64,000 bases of DNA. It comes from Capra hircus. Its lineage: Eukaryota > Chordata > Mammalia > Artiodactyla > Bovidae. The stretch covers positions 36,203,022-36,267,021 of the forward strand of contig NC_030824.1 of the NCBI RefSeq assembly GCF_001704415.2, read 5' to 3'. Below, piece after piece: positions 33,151 through 46,387 of this stretch; position 1 is the first letter of the stretch; every line of letters begins with the position of its first letter. The notes beneath the pieces were generated by a model, which ran no database searches, was not told the DNA's origin, and saw only the letters and a program-made list of their open reading frames with translations. A program made the position numbers and the translations under genes.

Positions 33151-36140
33151 ATGAGCCAAGTCTTCTGACGGCCTTCTGACATCCTTCTTCTCCTCTTAGC
33201 CTTGAATCAGGCCGTTTCCCTGAGCTGAAGTGCACTTAAGTCCTCTTTCCTGACCCCAGTCCTAGGCTTTGCGTCAGACCCTATGGCTTTCACATGGCCC
33301 TGTACCCATCTGTCCTCTCCTGCATGCTGTCTAAAAATTTTCTCTAATAGCTTGATGTGTTTTAACCTCCTGTCCCTCAGTTTTACTGGAACTTTCTAGG
33401 TGGCAAGGATTTTGAACAATTTAAGCATTACGCAGTAGTCCTTGGCTCTCTTTTCTACTCTGAGGGCACTCCACAATTCCCTCGACTCAAATGAATGACC
33501 GCGCTGAGGCCCATGAAGAGGTTCGATGTGTATTGTTGAACGAGCTAGAACTTTAGATAAATAAGCATATACACTTCAGCATGAAGTGTGCAGAGCAGAT
33601 AAGTTGAACGTAGCATCACTGTGGTTCCTTCTGTGGCCACCTTTCACATTATTCAAAGGAAGCAATAAAGCTAAAACACAATCATTTTGTTAGGATTAAT
33701 TTTTATTGTGGAAGTTTTTCTTTTCAGCTAATGAAGAACATGTCAACATTTCTAGCCAATTTCAGAACTAGCTGTGATCTAATTAAAAACCATAGATCTG
33801 AGAGTTCATACTTGAATCAGATATTTAATCCTTAAATCCCTTTCTTTCCCTCTGTCTCTTTCTCTCTTTCTAAAAGTTGTGAATCATTTTATAAATTAGG
33901 ATTAAGAACTGTCTGGTACCATTGTTAATATCCCTTTTGGCTGTGAGGAAATGGCACAAATAATTTCATCCTAATATTCAGATTTATGAGCCAGTATTCA
34001 TCACAACAATCTTAAAACTCTTGAAAGGATAGAAACTGTATGACAAAGTGAGTCATAGTCTTTGTGATGTGATGTCTGCAAGGGTGGGTGGGAGAGACTG
34101 TTGAATGACCAGTCTCATTCTGCTTTCTAGCTGAATCATTTTGCAAATAGAAAACAATTCATAGATTTATAGATGGTCATAACATAAATAGGAAATGGAA
34201 GAGAGTAACAGAGTCAAATAATACCTCTATTTAAAAAATTACTTTTTGAAACATAACACTTGATGAACAGTAATAATACATATATTTTGATACCTGCTAT
34301 ATGTCTTTATATATTTTCATTTTTTCCTATTGGTTATGTTTCTTTTAAGAAATTCTCTTATGTAATTTGACCTTTATCTTCATAGCTATTTCTAGCTTTG
34401 GCTTATTTGACAACTGCGTGTGTGTTTGTGTGTGGAGGAGGAGGTGACTACTTGTATGGAAACTTGAGAGAAGAAGGTCCCTTTCCTCTTGAAAATTCTG
34501 ATTCTGGGATAGCATAATGCTGCATTTTGCATGGCTGGTCTCCTTTTGTTACTTTTCATCTTATTAGAATTAGAAATACGGACAGTCTTTCTCTGAGTCA
34601 GATTTAACCTTTAATGTTTAAATGTAAGATTGATTTACCTTATTTCTTTGTTTTCTTTGAGGCAGAGTATTTGTCAAAACAATCATATGAAAAGTAAACT
34701 ATTCTAGTTTGAGTGTGTTTCTTGAGTTTTAGAACTTTAGAACTCTTCTTATATTCTTATATTTATCCATTAAACTCAACAATTTAGTAATGGGGATATA
34801 CAAATAAAATTGGGAAGCTAATTTTTCTAACTGGTTTAGTAGAGGACAGTAGTATATGAAGAAGACGTATATTACATTTAATACAACGTGTTGGATTACA
34901 AAATAGTTACAGCAATACCTTCAGTTGTTACAAGGTGGGAAAAGTAAGGCACAGATTATTTTGGGAGAAAGGTATTAAAACCATGACGTGTTGATGGGAT
35001 CTGTCCAGCCTGAGCCAGACACCGAAGCAGGTTCCATGGCAACTTGGCCATGTCCCTGCGCCTTTAAAGAGGAAGGGCCCATTGTTTGGCCTTCACCAAA
35101 CAACTTCACCTGGGACCTTGTTATTTACTAAATGTTTTTTGAATGGATGGATGAAATTCCTGAGAACATGCTGTGTGCCAGCTTTATGAACAGTATGTTT
35201 AATCTTGTTATAGTCTTATGAAACAAGTATTATTTTCATTTTACAGATAGGGATAGAGGTTTTGCTATTGGCTTTTCAAACCATGATCTCTTTGTGACTG
35301 TAAGTAATTAATTGTGTCTTCCAGATTTGTTAGTGTTTAGAATACAGTTCATGGCCAGAATTTGAGATGGACAGTATAGCATAAATTTGAACAGAAATAG
35401 TGATTTTTAAAAATAGTTTAAACTCTTCCCAGAGCCTTTACTGTGCTTAGCAAAGTTAGTCTCTGTCATCTTTTCTTCTACCCCTTTATTGCATCCTTTT
35501 TTATTTAGAAAATATTTGTCCTGAATTAATATGAAACAATTCTTTAATATTTTAGGGATTGCTTTCTAAAGAACTCAAAGATTTTTAAATGGCATAAAAA
35601 TTAAAAGAGTAGGACATAATTAAGGATAAATACTATATAAGAATGGGATAAACCTCAAAGATAGAGTCTGTAAAGATGCAGAATAAGCTAAGGCATGCAG
35701 AAAATACAAAGAGAATGATTAAAAGGATGTTTAAAAAGTTAGTTAGGCCCTTTCAAGGAAATTTGAGATAGGCTTACTATTTAAGGACATAGTGTAAGAT
35801 GGAAAAAAAAAAAAGTAAAAGAAAAAAAAAGCAGATGGACCTGGGCCTATTTTATGTTAATCTTCTTCCCCAAGTGAGATTGTCAGTCAACAATTGTTTG
35901 AGTGTCTGATTGAGAAAATAAAGACCAAGGTAGACAAAGAGATACAAAGAAAGCACTTAGCCAGACACATCTAGACATGTGTTTATAATGAAACTCCTCT
36001 TTCCTTGAAATCACTTGTCCCCCTTTCTTGACCCCCTGTATTTTAAAATATATATTTAACTTTGTAAATTTCTTGCCAACCAGCCCATCTCGCAGAGTAC
36101 ATTTCTACTCTTCATCTCCCCCGTCTTCACATCCCTGTCT
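33151..36140. other. Mostly unassigned intronic stretch
   Basis: AT-rich with no gene. A MIR-like antisense piece is visible at about 35145-35280 (CATTTTACAGATAGGGATAGAGG). An A-rich patch lies at 35802-35833. Confidence 0.4.
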
Positions 36141-36147
36141 CAGGCTC

Positions 36148-36247
36148 TGTGGTCTCAGTCCGGCTGTGTCCCTCACGCCCTCCGGAGTCTCTCACGCCCT
36201 CCGGGGTCTCTCAGTCCGGCTGCATCCCTCACGCCCTCTGGGGTCTC
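36148..36247 (+). repeat. Short GC-rich tandem repeat
   Basis: TCTCAGTCCGGCTG...CCCTCACGCCCTC occurs twice with about a 54-base period. A partial third TCTCACGCCCTCCGGGGTC unit lies between them. Confidence 0.85.
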
Positions 36248-36309
36248 TGCATTGTTGCCACAGGTGCTCTCCTTCAGTCCCTGACTGGTGCAGCTGCCTT
36301 CTACCTGAT

Positions 36310-36690
36310 CCCATCTGAATCAGTTTGCTGGGGCTGCCATAACAGAATACCATGGACTGAGTGGCTCAAACAACGGAAATTGATTTTCTCATAGTTCTGT
36401 AGACTAGAAGTCCAAGATACAGCTGTCTGCACGTCTGGTCTTTCTGAGGCCTCTTCGGGACTTGCAGCAGCCACCTTACACATGATCACCTCTCTGTGCA
36501 CACATCCCGATCTCTTCTTGTTGTAAGGACACCGTCCAGATTTGGTTAGGGCCCACTCTATAACAGCCCCATTTTAACTTAATCCCTCTTTAGAGGCCCC
36601 ATCTCCAAATAGTCATTTTCTGAGGTACTGGGGCTTCGGGCTTCAGTGTATGAATTTGGGGTGTGGGTACAGTTCAGCCCACAACACCAG
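36310..36690. repeat. Old mammalian dispersed repeat, family unnamed
   Basis: GTTTGCTGGGGCTGCCATAACAG, CATAGTTCTGTAGACTAGAAG and TTCAGCCCACAACACC are phrases I know to recur widely in mammalian genomes. I am not certain of the class. Confidence 0.6.
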
Positions 36691-37624
36691 TGCGTCAACT
36701 GGATATTGTTCCTTGGCAGAGTATCTTTCCAGAGAGCAGCTCTGATCTTGTTATCCCTCTCTTTAGAAAAACTTTATGGACTCAGAACAGTTTAGTCCCC
36801 TGGTTCACACATTGCTTACAGATGTGGGCACCGTTGAAAGTCTATGAGAATTACAGAGAATAGGAAGTTACCAGCAGATGAGTGATTGTCTTATATATCA
36901 GAAAGTGGGATACAGGTATTTCCTGGAAACTCTAGATAGCTAGTAAGCCTGATGTAGGTACTTGAAAAAAGTCCGAGAGACTTGAGAATACTGAGAAAGG
37001 AAGATAACATAGGAAACAGGAAATAGGGTCGTATAGTGGGAGAGCGGCAGTATACGTAGGCTTCACATGCTATTTTGGTGGAATATCTGACCAATTTCTC
37101 ATAACCACCTTCTGCAAAGGTACATTTTCTTTGGGAGAGTAGAGTTTTTTCATATTTGGGCTTGTAAGGCCAGGACCCAAGGACTGTATCACCGTTAATG
37201 AACTGGAAGTATGCTCTCCCTCCAAAAGGTAAAGAATTAAAGATAAATAAAATTGGTGATATGGATTTATTATCATGATCTGAAAGTATTCTTAATAGAC
37301 AGCTGAGTCTGTTTTCTAATTACCACTCTGAAGTGAAGCTTTAGATTCTCATTTTAATTCAAAGCTTTTTGCCAGACCCTCCACCCAGCTATTGGCACTA
37401 TCACTCACATCCTCGTACAGCGGGAGAATTTTTAGTGATTTACATTATGTTTTGCAGCTCAACGAATTTTTCTTGAAAAGCATTGCAGGAAGCTACGTTA
37501 CTCCAGAAGTAGATAGTCTTCAAGTGTTTTAATGAGATTAGGAAAAAAAACACCAGTTGAGATACCTGTTTGGTTACACCTCTGTTGAATATTTTCCAGA
37601 CTTAAGTTATTTTTGGCTATACTT
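36691..37624. other. Unassigned intronic stretch
   Basis: No gene or named repeat. Confidence 0.35.
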
Positions 37625-37636
37625 AATGATGTTGAA

Positions 37637-38258
37637 ATAGATGGGGAAACAGTAGAACCAGTGTCAGACTTTATTTTTTGGGCTCCAAAATCACTGCAGA
37701 TGGTGACTGCAGCCATGAAATTAAAAGACGCTTACTCCTTGGAAGAAAAGTGATGACCAACCTAGACAGTATATTCAGAAGCAGACATTACTTTGCCATC
37801 TAAGGTCCGTCTAGTCAAGGCTATGGTTTTTCCAGTAGTCATGTGTGGATGTGAGAGTTGGACTGTGAAGAAGGCTGAGCGCCAAAGAATTGATGCTTTT
37901 GAACTGTGGTGTTGGAGAAGACTCTTGAGAGTCCCTTGGACTGCAAGGAGATCCAACCAGTCCATTCTGAAAGAGATCAGCCCTGGGATTTCTTTGGAAG
38001 GAATGATGCTAAAGCTGAAGCTCCAGTACTTTGGCCACCTCATGAGAAGAGTTGACTCACTGGAAAAGACTTTGATGTTGGGAGGGATTGGGGGCAGGAG
38101 GAGAAGGGGACGACAGAGGATGAGATGGCTGGATGGCATCATGGACTTGATGGACGTGAGTCTTAGTGAACTCCGGGAGTTGGTGATGGACAGGGAGGCC
38201 TGGCGTGCTGCAATTCATGGGGTCTCAAAGAGTCGGACACGACTGAGTGACTGAACTG
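37637..38258 (+). mobile_element. BovB LINE 3' fragment, sense, with 12-bp target-site duplication
   Basis: Runs from GATGGGGAAACAGTAGAACC to the tail ACTGAGTGACTGAACTG. AATGATGTTGAA flanks it (37625-37636 and 38259-38270). The plus frame 37793-38254 is open for 153 residues of the BovB protein C-terminus (CESWTVKKAERQRIDAFELW ... RTRLSD), the best-preserved copy here. It lacks the reverse-transcriptase core and is not an autonomous gene. Confidence 0.97.
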
Positions 38259-38270
38259 AATGATGTTGAA

Positions 38271-39844
38271 CTATAGAGCTTTTGTGTATAGGATTCTGGA
38301 GACTCTTGGCCTTGCCCATGCCCTCACCTCCAACAGTGAGAGGGTGTTCCTACTAGGTACCTCTGTTTTCTGGAAGAAGCCTAATGCTCACCATGGCTGA
38401 CAGTTAATGTATGTGGTTCTTTATAATTCAGCCTCACTCAAAGAGATACAGTACCTCTTCCATCCAGGTTGGGTATTTTAACGTGGACAGTCCATGAACA
38501 AGCTCCAGGTTTTCTATAATCCCTTGAAAATATATATAAAATACTATATCAAGGTGTTGTTTCTGAGGGGAGAATACACAGCATTTTATCAGATTCTCAA
38601 AAAGTTGTCCATGGCCCAAAGTATATCAAGGACACTGCTGTTGATAACTAAGGTGTATCTTCTGACTAACCCAGCTGTCAGGAAGAGCTGATTTGAATGT
38701 GTTGATTTGAGTCTGTAGTTTATGGGGAACGATTCTTAGGAGTAACATCTCTGCGAAACTGGTGTCTGTGTTAATTCTAAGAAATATTTCAAGCTGCTGT
38801 TGATCTCATTACATAGTCTCCACTCTGAGGTCTCCTGAGGGAAGTTTCTCTGTGGTAACTGTTGGGACTAGTTCATGCTTCTCCTTGGCAGCCAGTTTAT
38901 TTTAACCTTATGGACTCTGGGAAACTTGTTATTGCTGCTGGCTTCTAGAAAGCCAAATATGTGGTCCGCTTCTAGCAAGTATGATATTCTCAATCCTGGC
39001 TTCACAAATTTTTAACCCTTATTTCCTATTTGCCTTATTTAAAAACCATTTTTTAAGTTTGTGTGTGTGTGTCTTGGTATATTGTCAGTATCTTTGTATC
39101 TCATCTTAAATATTATTTGGGGCCAGATAAGTTACATACCTCAATAAAAAATTTTATTGATTTGTTATTTTAACCACAAAAAGTCTACTGTATAGTCCTA
39201 TATAGCATTGGCTGCTGGAGATTAAAAGTCAAATAAGATAGGCATCTAACACTTGAAACTAACACAATATTGTACATTAGTTATACTTTGATTAAAAAAA
39301 AAAAGGTAGTCTTGTGCTCCTTAAGCTGTGTGTTGTCTGACAGGATGAGAAAGATGTAAGTCAGCATTGACACCGAAATGTTACAGCTGTTTTGCTTGTG
39401 CTGTGTCCTGGGGGACGGGTGAGATCATGTCAAGGAGGACAGTGATTCTCACGGCAAAGTCAGAAAAAGGCTTCAGACAGGAGTGACTGCTCCGCTGTGT
39501 GTTGGGAGGCAAGTAGATGTTTGCCAGGCAGCTGACTCTCTAATCACCACCAGAAAAAGATGCTTTAGCTTCATACTCTAAACAAAGTTAGAAACTTTAT
39601 TCTGACTTATTCTAAACAAATTTTTGCTAGATTAGCCCCACCACTTTTATCAGTGATGTGGCTAATATCCCCATGCAGCAGGAGAATTCATTTGGTTATT
39701 ACATACGTGTTTTGTTCTTAGAAAGCAAAGAAGGGCATGAAGAGCAAGGAGCAGCACCAGCTTTGGTATGCTTTGGGGACTGCAGATATGTTGCCATGGC
39801 TGGGGTGTAGGGTTAGGGCAAGAGGTAAGGCCTGCCACATAGGA
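38271..39844. other. Unassigned intronic stretch
   Basis: No gene or named repeat; a short (GT)n lies at 39060-39073. Confidence 0.35.
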
Positions 39845-39859
39845 AAGGGCCCAGATTCT

Positions 39860-40507
39860 TTGTTTTTTTTTTTTATTTTTTATTTTTTATTGAAGCATAG
39901 TTGATTTACAGTGTTGTATTAGTTTCTGGTGTACAGCAAAGTGATTCAGTTATACATTCATGTATCTCTTTGTTTTCAGATTATTTTCCCTTATAAGTTA
40001 TTAAAAAATATTGGGTATAGTTCCCTGTGCTCTATGCTGCTGCTGCTTTTATCCATTCGATATATAATAGTTTGCATCTGCTAGTCTCAAACTCCCAATC
40101 CAAGCTTCCCTGCACTCCCTTCCTCTTGGCGACCACATGTCTGTTCTGCGTGTCTGTGAGTCTGTTTCATTGCTAAGTTCACTTCTGTTTTGTTTTAGAT
40201 TCCTGATATGAGACATGTCACATGGTGTTTGTCTTTTTCTCACTTCACTTAGTCTGATGATCTCTGGATCCATCCATGTAGCTGCAAATGGCATTATTTC
40301 ATTTTTTGTGGCTGAATAATATTCCATTTTATGTCTGTGTGTGTGTGTATATATATATATGTATCTGTATAGATTATATCTTCTTTATTCATTCATCTGA
40401 CAGTGGGCATTTATGTTGCTTCTATCTCTTGGCTATTGTAAATAGTGCTGCTATGACCATAGGGGTGCATGAATCTTTCTGAATTACAGTTTTGACCTGA
40501 TATGTGG
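39860..40507 (-). mobile_element. L1 3' end, antisense, 5'-truncated, with near-perfect 15-bp target-site duplication
   Basis: A T-rich start (the poly-A complement), then the complement of the 3' UTR. The C-terminus of ORF2 lies on the minus strand from 40327 (MEYYSATKNEIMPFAATWMD). AAG(G/A)GCC(C/T)AGATTCT flanks it (39845-39859 and 40508-40522). A TG/TA microsatellite lies at 40336-40363. Confidence 0.9.
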
Positions 40508-40522
40508 AAGAGCCTAGATTCT

Positions 40523-41785
40523 GATGGGCTTTGTAAGCCATACTAACAATTTGGTCTTGCTCCTCAAGGCAGTGGGAAGTCAGTGAAAGATTTTAATCAG
40601 GAGAGTAAGAGTATCAGGTTTGGGCTTCTGTAAAATCACTCAGACAGGCATGGGATAGATTTAGGGTATAAGGCTGAGAGTAGGGAGGAGCCTTAGGGAA
40701 TTACTGCAGTAGTCCAGCTGAGAAATGTAATTCTCTTACTCCATTGCCCGGCATATCATAAATGATATAAATGTACTAGAATGGAAAGGTCTCCATTTTG
40801 TCAACAGAAAAAAGGAAATTATTGAAACAACATTAAAAATATTACCCCAAGTATAAAAATACAAAAAAAGTATTATTTACTTACAGAGTAAATATGTAGG
40901 CTGAGATCTGAAAAGGATATATACCAAACTGCTACCTAGTGCGTGTAACTTCAGAAAGGGAGCTAGGATTGAGAGAGGAGAAGTGAAGGGGAACCTCAAC
41001 TTCTTTATCTGTGTATTTGGAAAATGTTAACAATTATATATCCATATTTATATAAAAATTTCTAAGAAAGGTGAGTGGGGGTGAGGGAGAGGCGGCAGAG
41101 GTTGGGGTGCGGAGAGCGATGAGATGGTAACCAGTAGGCTGCTGTCTTGGGAGGGTGGAGCTGTGTGTGGAGGTGGTCTTTGGCTATTGGTCGCACGGAT
41201 GGACACGGCACACCGACTGACTGACTCTTGGAGATCAGTGCTCGTTAGAAGTAACCTACTTCTTACTCCTTCATCTATTCCTTGGCTTATTTTCATCCAA
41301 TTCTTGGCTTATTTTCTTGTAAGTCCCACTCAAATGAGTGGCCTTGGTCCTTATGAGTGTAAATGTTTTGCTTTGCTTTGGGAAATCATGCTGTATTTGA
41401 AAGTAGAACATTATATCTAATTCACTATACTTTCTAAGTAGCATTCACCACAGTTGTGCATAATATATTTGACTCTTCTAAGGTGAATCCTATACTGGTG
41501 GAACAGTGGCCTGGGAAAGACATGAAGGGACTGGATCAGATCACAGAGGGGTGGAGTAAGTTTCATGGAAGCAGAGAGACTCTAGGAAGGGAGGAGATGG
41601 GCACAGGTGGAGTCTGGACTGACCCTGTGCACGGGGTGTGATACATGAGCAGCAGTGCTCCCCATAGGTCAGCCTGACTTTGGAGTCTCATCACTGAGGC
41701 AGCCCTGCTAGTGAAGGTGCTGTGAGCGCAACAACTAAACAGGTGCTCGTCTCCTGATGACCTGGTAGCTCAGTTTGTAGGAAGA
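40523..41785. other. Unassigned intronic stretch
   Basis: No gene or named repeat. Confidence 0.35.
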
Positions 41786-42185
41786 CTGTGCAGTATGAGT
41801 CAGGGTTCTCCAGAGAAACGAAACCATTAGGAGATATCTGTGGGAGAGGGAAGGAGAGATTTAAGAAACTGATTCATGTGATTATGAGACCCAGAGAAGA
41901 GGCAGATGTTGTGGTTCAAGTTCAAAAGACTGTCTGCTGGCAGAATTCCTTCTTACTCAGGGAAGGTCAGTCTTTGTTCTGACAGACCTTCAGGAGATTG
42001 GATGAGGCCACTCACGTGGAGGACAATCCAATTTACTCAAAACCCATCAGTTTAAATATAAACCTCATCCAAAAACACCCCCACAGAAATATCCAGAATG
42101 ATGTGTGATCAAATATCTGGGGTCCATGGCCCAGGCAAGTTGACAGTGAAATTAACGATCACAGGGCCCTTGTTGGCATAAATCC
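41786..42185. repeat. Old mammalian dispersed repeat, family unnamed
   Basis: AGTCAGGGTTCTCCAGAGAAACG, CAGGAGATTGGATGAGGCCACTC and GCAAGTTGACAGTGAAATTAACGATCACAGG are phrases of a common mammalian repeat whose class I cannot state with confidence. Confidence 0.65.
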
Positions 42186-42623
42186 CAGACTGGCCTAAGT
42201 TTTCAACCCTGGCTTGGAGAGTGCCCCCTTATGCATAGCGATATCCCAAGGACGTGGGGGCAGATGGTTCCCGAGGGAGGCATAGACTGCCCTCCTGTCA
42301 GTGCCAAGGTTGTTTTGTTTTGGTCTCCACTGAGAGCCCAAGGAGACTCCACCTTCCATGACTGGTACCTGCCAGGGGATGCAGAGGCTAGGTTCTTTCT
42401 CCTCCTTCCTCTCCTCTTCTGCCTCCTCCCTTTCTTCTTTCTCCTATAAATTGAGATATAATTGACATATAGCACTGTATTAGTTTTAGTAATATATCAA
42501 ATCATTGTTATATGTATATATTGCAACATGATCAAACAGTAACTTTAGTTAACAACTGTCATCTCTCTTAGTTACAGATTTTTTTTTCTTATGATGTGAA
42601 CTTTTAAGATTTACCCTTTCCCT

Positions 42624-42748
42624 GCAGAGGGAAATGGCAACTCACTCCAGTTATTCTTGCCTGGGAAATCCCATGGACAGAGGAGCATGGTGGGCTACAT
42701 TCCATGGGTCACAAAAGAGTTGGGCATGACTTCATGACCGAAAACAAG
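42624..42748 (+). mobile_element. Bov-tA SINE 3' fragment, sense
   Basis: CAGAGGGAAATGGCAACTCACTCC to GTTGGGCATGACTTCATGACCG; the head is missing. Confidence 0.88.
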
Positions 42749-42889
42749 ATACTTTTAACCCTAGCACCAGCTGGCTGAGTGAGTTCAACCTTTCTGAGCC
42801 TTGATTTTATCATCCAGTGTTCTCTCCTACAGTAGTAAATATTGTAAGGAATGAAGAATCCTTGGAGGTGAGAACAGTGTTGTAGAGTG

Positions 42890-43010
42890 TTGGACTTAAA
42901 TTCTTGTCCCTAAAAATGGGCATAGTTTTGGCAAGTCATGAAGCTTCTATGTCTCAGAATTCTCATCTGTAAAATAGAAGGTGGTTCTTTCCAACCCTGA
43001 AATGTAGGTA
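42890..43010 (+). repeat. MIR fragment, sense
   Basis: TTTGGCAAGTCATGAAGCTTC and CTCATCTGTAAAATAGAAGGTGG follow the MIR core. Confidence 0.65.
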
Positions 43011-43895
43011 TGTGTTTATCAAGAGCTGAGAGAACAAAAGCATTTCAAAGGTGGAGTTTATAGGTTAAAAAGACTGGCAGCATACAAATAACAGATACTA
43101 AGAAGCCAGACATACCATCCATGTTTATATCATAGTGAGTTATTATCATTATTAGGAGAAGCAAATTTCAGAAAGTAAAAAACACAGATCTCTTCAGTGT
43201 TGAAAGCTTTTATTTTTTAACAATATTACCATTTGGATTAAAAAAAATGATTTCTCTTAGAATTTCTAGAGTAAGAGTTTGAAAAAGAAAAAATAAAACA
43301 TCTACCCTTCTAGCAGCTTTCAGTTACACAACACAGTTTTGTTAACTGTAGACACCATGTTGTACATTACACCCCCAGGACTGCTTTCTAATTTGAAGTT
43401 TGTACATTACCTTTATCCATTTTGTCCACCTTCCCAGCTCCTTGCCCCTGGCAATCATCCATCAATCTGTTCTCTGTATCTATGAGCTGTTTTTTTTTTT
43501 TTTTTTTAAGATTCTACATGAAAATAATATGCAGTACCTATTTTTGTCTCTTGGCCTTATTTCACTTTGCATAATGCCCTTAAGATCCAACCATACTGTC
43601 ATACATGGCAAGATTTCCTTCTTTTTTAATGGCTGAATAATATTCTTCTGTATGTGCTTGTGTATGTGAGTATTTCACGTTTTCTTTATTCATTCATCCA
43701 TCAGTGGTGGACACTGAAGTTGTTTCCATGTCTTAACTATTGTAAATAATGCTGCAGTGAACATGGGTGCAGTTTTTTGTTTTTGAGTTAGTGATTTTGT
43801 TTTCTTTGTATAAATACTCATAGGTGGGGTTGTTGAATCATATGATAGTTTTATTTTTAATTTTCTGAGGAATCTCTGTACTGTTTTTCATTAGC

Positions 43896-45656
43896 TTTTT
43901 TCTTCTGGTTCTCTTTTCCTTTCCCCAACATATGTGGGTTAGTCTTGCTTCCTTAGGATTTCTGAAAACAAGAATAATGACCCTATTCCAGAAGAAAGGA
44001 TATTATTAAACAAACAAAAAGGATCCCCAACAAGATCAGAGCAGCACTTCCATGTGGAGACGTCTGAGGCTGCTGTCGCCTGTGGTCATCAGTAGGATGA
44101 CTGCTGTCCTGGTCTCTGTCAGCTGCCATCTGCTCCAAAGGCCCCCCTGCTCAGCCATCATCACAGAAGTGAACTGGGCCTCAGATGCTGGTTTCTGAGG
44201 ACCAGACAGCAGAGAGGAATTGAGGCTGCAGTCTGATTGCGTAAAACAGGTGCTAGTTTTTCTTTTTTTATATCATATTCTAGTCTGTGATTGGAAATGT
44301 GTTTCATACATCATCCTCTTATTCTTAATTAAGGAAAATTAGCATTGACTATAAGCAGGGGTATCAGCGGAACTAGAGGTTCTTTTGTTGTTGTAGTCTG
44401 AGCCTCATGAGAAATCCAAGTGGCAAAGGAGTAAAAGAAGGGGGGATCAGATGCTTTTCTGCTCCTCAGTATACATCGCTGGTGCTGCTGGGAGAGAGCA
44501 AGGACGTGAGGGAGTGTGGTGAGCTGTAGGGCCAAGAGCAGGGGGATTTTCCCTTGAACTGTGGGTCTCCCTTACTGCACCTTGGATTGCTGGGTCTCCT
44601 TGACTGACTCTCCTGGTTTACATTCTCAGGGACAAGTGCCTCCCCATTGAGAAGCTAAAAGGCCATGCCAGGCAGTACCACCAGATACAGAGATTTCATT
44701 GTGTCCATTTGGTAGCAAAATGGCACAAAATGACAAACCCTCTTTGGTGCCTTAGTTGCTGTTAAAAAAAAAAAAAAATAGATGTGTTCTGCTAAATGAT
44801 GAGCTTAGCTTGGCCAGCGCAGTGTGAGTGAATTCATTTTTAGGAAAATGGGAACACTGAAGGACACTGTGTCTGTGATAGTCAGTTTTTTTCTTTGAAG
44901 CAGGAGGCAGTGCTGTCTCTGGAAGAGAGGTGTGGCTGCGGGCTGGGGCCTGTAGAGCGTGCCGTAAGTTTTGTGGCTTCTGTAGAGGGTGGGATAGGAC
45001 AGAGATGCGAGATGTGCCCACGGCTGCTGACGGCTCACTTCAGGCTGGAGACCCACATTCCTGATAACACCAGTCTGGATGGTTGTCACTTCTGGGTACA
45101 CTTCCGTTGTGTATGTTCAACAGTGCAAGTGCAGAAGTGGAGAAACCAGATGGCTGTATTGGTCCAGAAATTGGAGCTTAGGTTTTAGAAGTGCTAGAAG
45201 GAAAAAGCAGAACTGAGAGATGACCCACAGAGTTCAAAATGATAAGGGAAGCCCAAGAGGCTACGGATGGGTAGATAAATGGTGGCATCAGGGTCAGTTA
45301 CGTCAGCGAGGCTAATAAACCAGCCAAAGGATATAAGGTTAAACCATATCACAGTTTTAGGTGAAGCTGCTCTCGGATGATGGCGTGGCCATGAAAGTGG
45401 TGAATGCAGGTTCCTGGAGTTGATGAGCCAAGGATCTTGGAGGCTGTTTAGCGGGTCTTTTACATGAAAGGGGCAGTCTTTCTAGGTGATGGCAGGAGAT
45501 GCAGGGTGCCAAATTTCAAGATCTTCAGTGAGTGATAGGGGCCATCAGTGGATAGCCCTGACAAGGAGGAGAGGCTTGAGAATGGTGGTGGGAAACTAAT
45601 ATTCTAGATGCCGCGTTGCAGGAAGCCAGAAAAAAGCTGCATATATTAAGAGGGGA
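43896..45656. other. Unassigned intronic stretch
   Basis: No gene or named repeat; a poly-A run lies near 44764-44777. Confidence 0.35.
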
Positions 45657-45918
45657 GCAGCCCACTCCAGTACTCTTGCCTGGGAAATCCCATGGACGGA
45701 GGAGCCTGGTGGGCCGCAGTCCATGGGGTTGCGAAGAGTGGGACATGACTGAGTGACTTCATCTTCACTTTTCACTTTCATGCATTGGAGAAGGAAATGG
45801 CAACCCTCTCCAGTGTTCTTGCCTGGAGAATCCCAGGGACGGGGGAGCCTGGTGGGCTGCTGTCTATGGGGTTGCACAGAGTTGGACACGACTGAAGTGA
45901 CTTGGCAGCAGCAGCAGC
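45657..45918 (+). mobile_element. Bov-A2 SINE, sense
   Basis: CAGCCCACTCCAGTACTCTTGC through TTCACTTTTCACTTTCATGC to GTGACTTGGCAGCAGCAGCAGC; two units. Confidence 0.95.
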
Positions 45919-46387
45919 CCAATCCTAGTGAAAAATGGCAGTTTGGAAGAACTGGCTGGACCCCAGTGTGCTTAGCTCCCAGTGGTGTTGCAATGACCTG
46001 TGATGACCAGCGGCCCTTAGTGTTGCAAGGGGAAAGGTCTGGGTGGAGTAAGGAAAACATCTTTTGGTTGAGGCGACTGTTTCCTTATTTTTTAAAATAT
46101 TGGTGTTGGGACAGGTAATCTGCAAAGCACCTTCCTAATTTAACAGTTCTTTCCATGAACCTAAAAAAATGCATATCAGGAGTTTGATCCCTTGTATTGT
46201 CCAGCTGGAAGAAGCCTAGATTCTGAATATTCTTTTCTTCATGGGAAAGTCATCTTTCCCAGAGACACAGAAAGTAGACTACATCAGAAATTCTTGGGGG
46301 AGAAAAAGATTTAAAAAAGGTAAAAGGGGGTTGAGCAAAGTGAGACGTAATTTTGTGTCTGGTTTTGGAAAAGTCTGGCCTCTGTGG
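45919..46387. other. Unassigned intronic stretch
   Basis: Nothing recognised. Confidence 0.35.

Larger units (their letters stand above)
42440..43895 (-). mobile_element. Old L1 3' region, antisense, in pieces
   Basis: AATTGAGATATAATTGACATATAGC (42451) and, from about 43320, GTACATTACACCCCCAGGAC, CATGGCAAGATTTCC, AATGGCTGAATAATATTC and GTTGTTTCCATGTCTTAACTATTG are the complement of an L1 3' region. A SINE piece lies at 42624-42748, and MIR-like sequence at 42890-43010 separates the blocks, so more than one element may be present. Confidence 0.7.

Noticed and set aside
37762..38142. 126-codon minus-strand ORF
   Set aside because: It is the shadow of the BovB protein frame on the plus strand.
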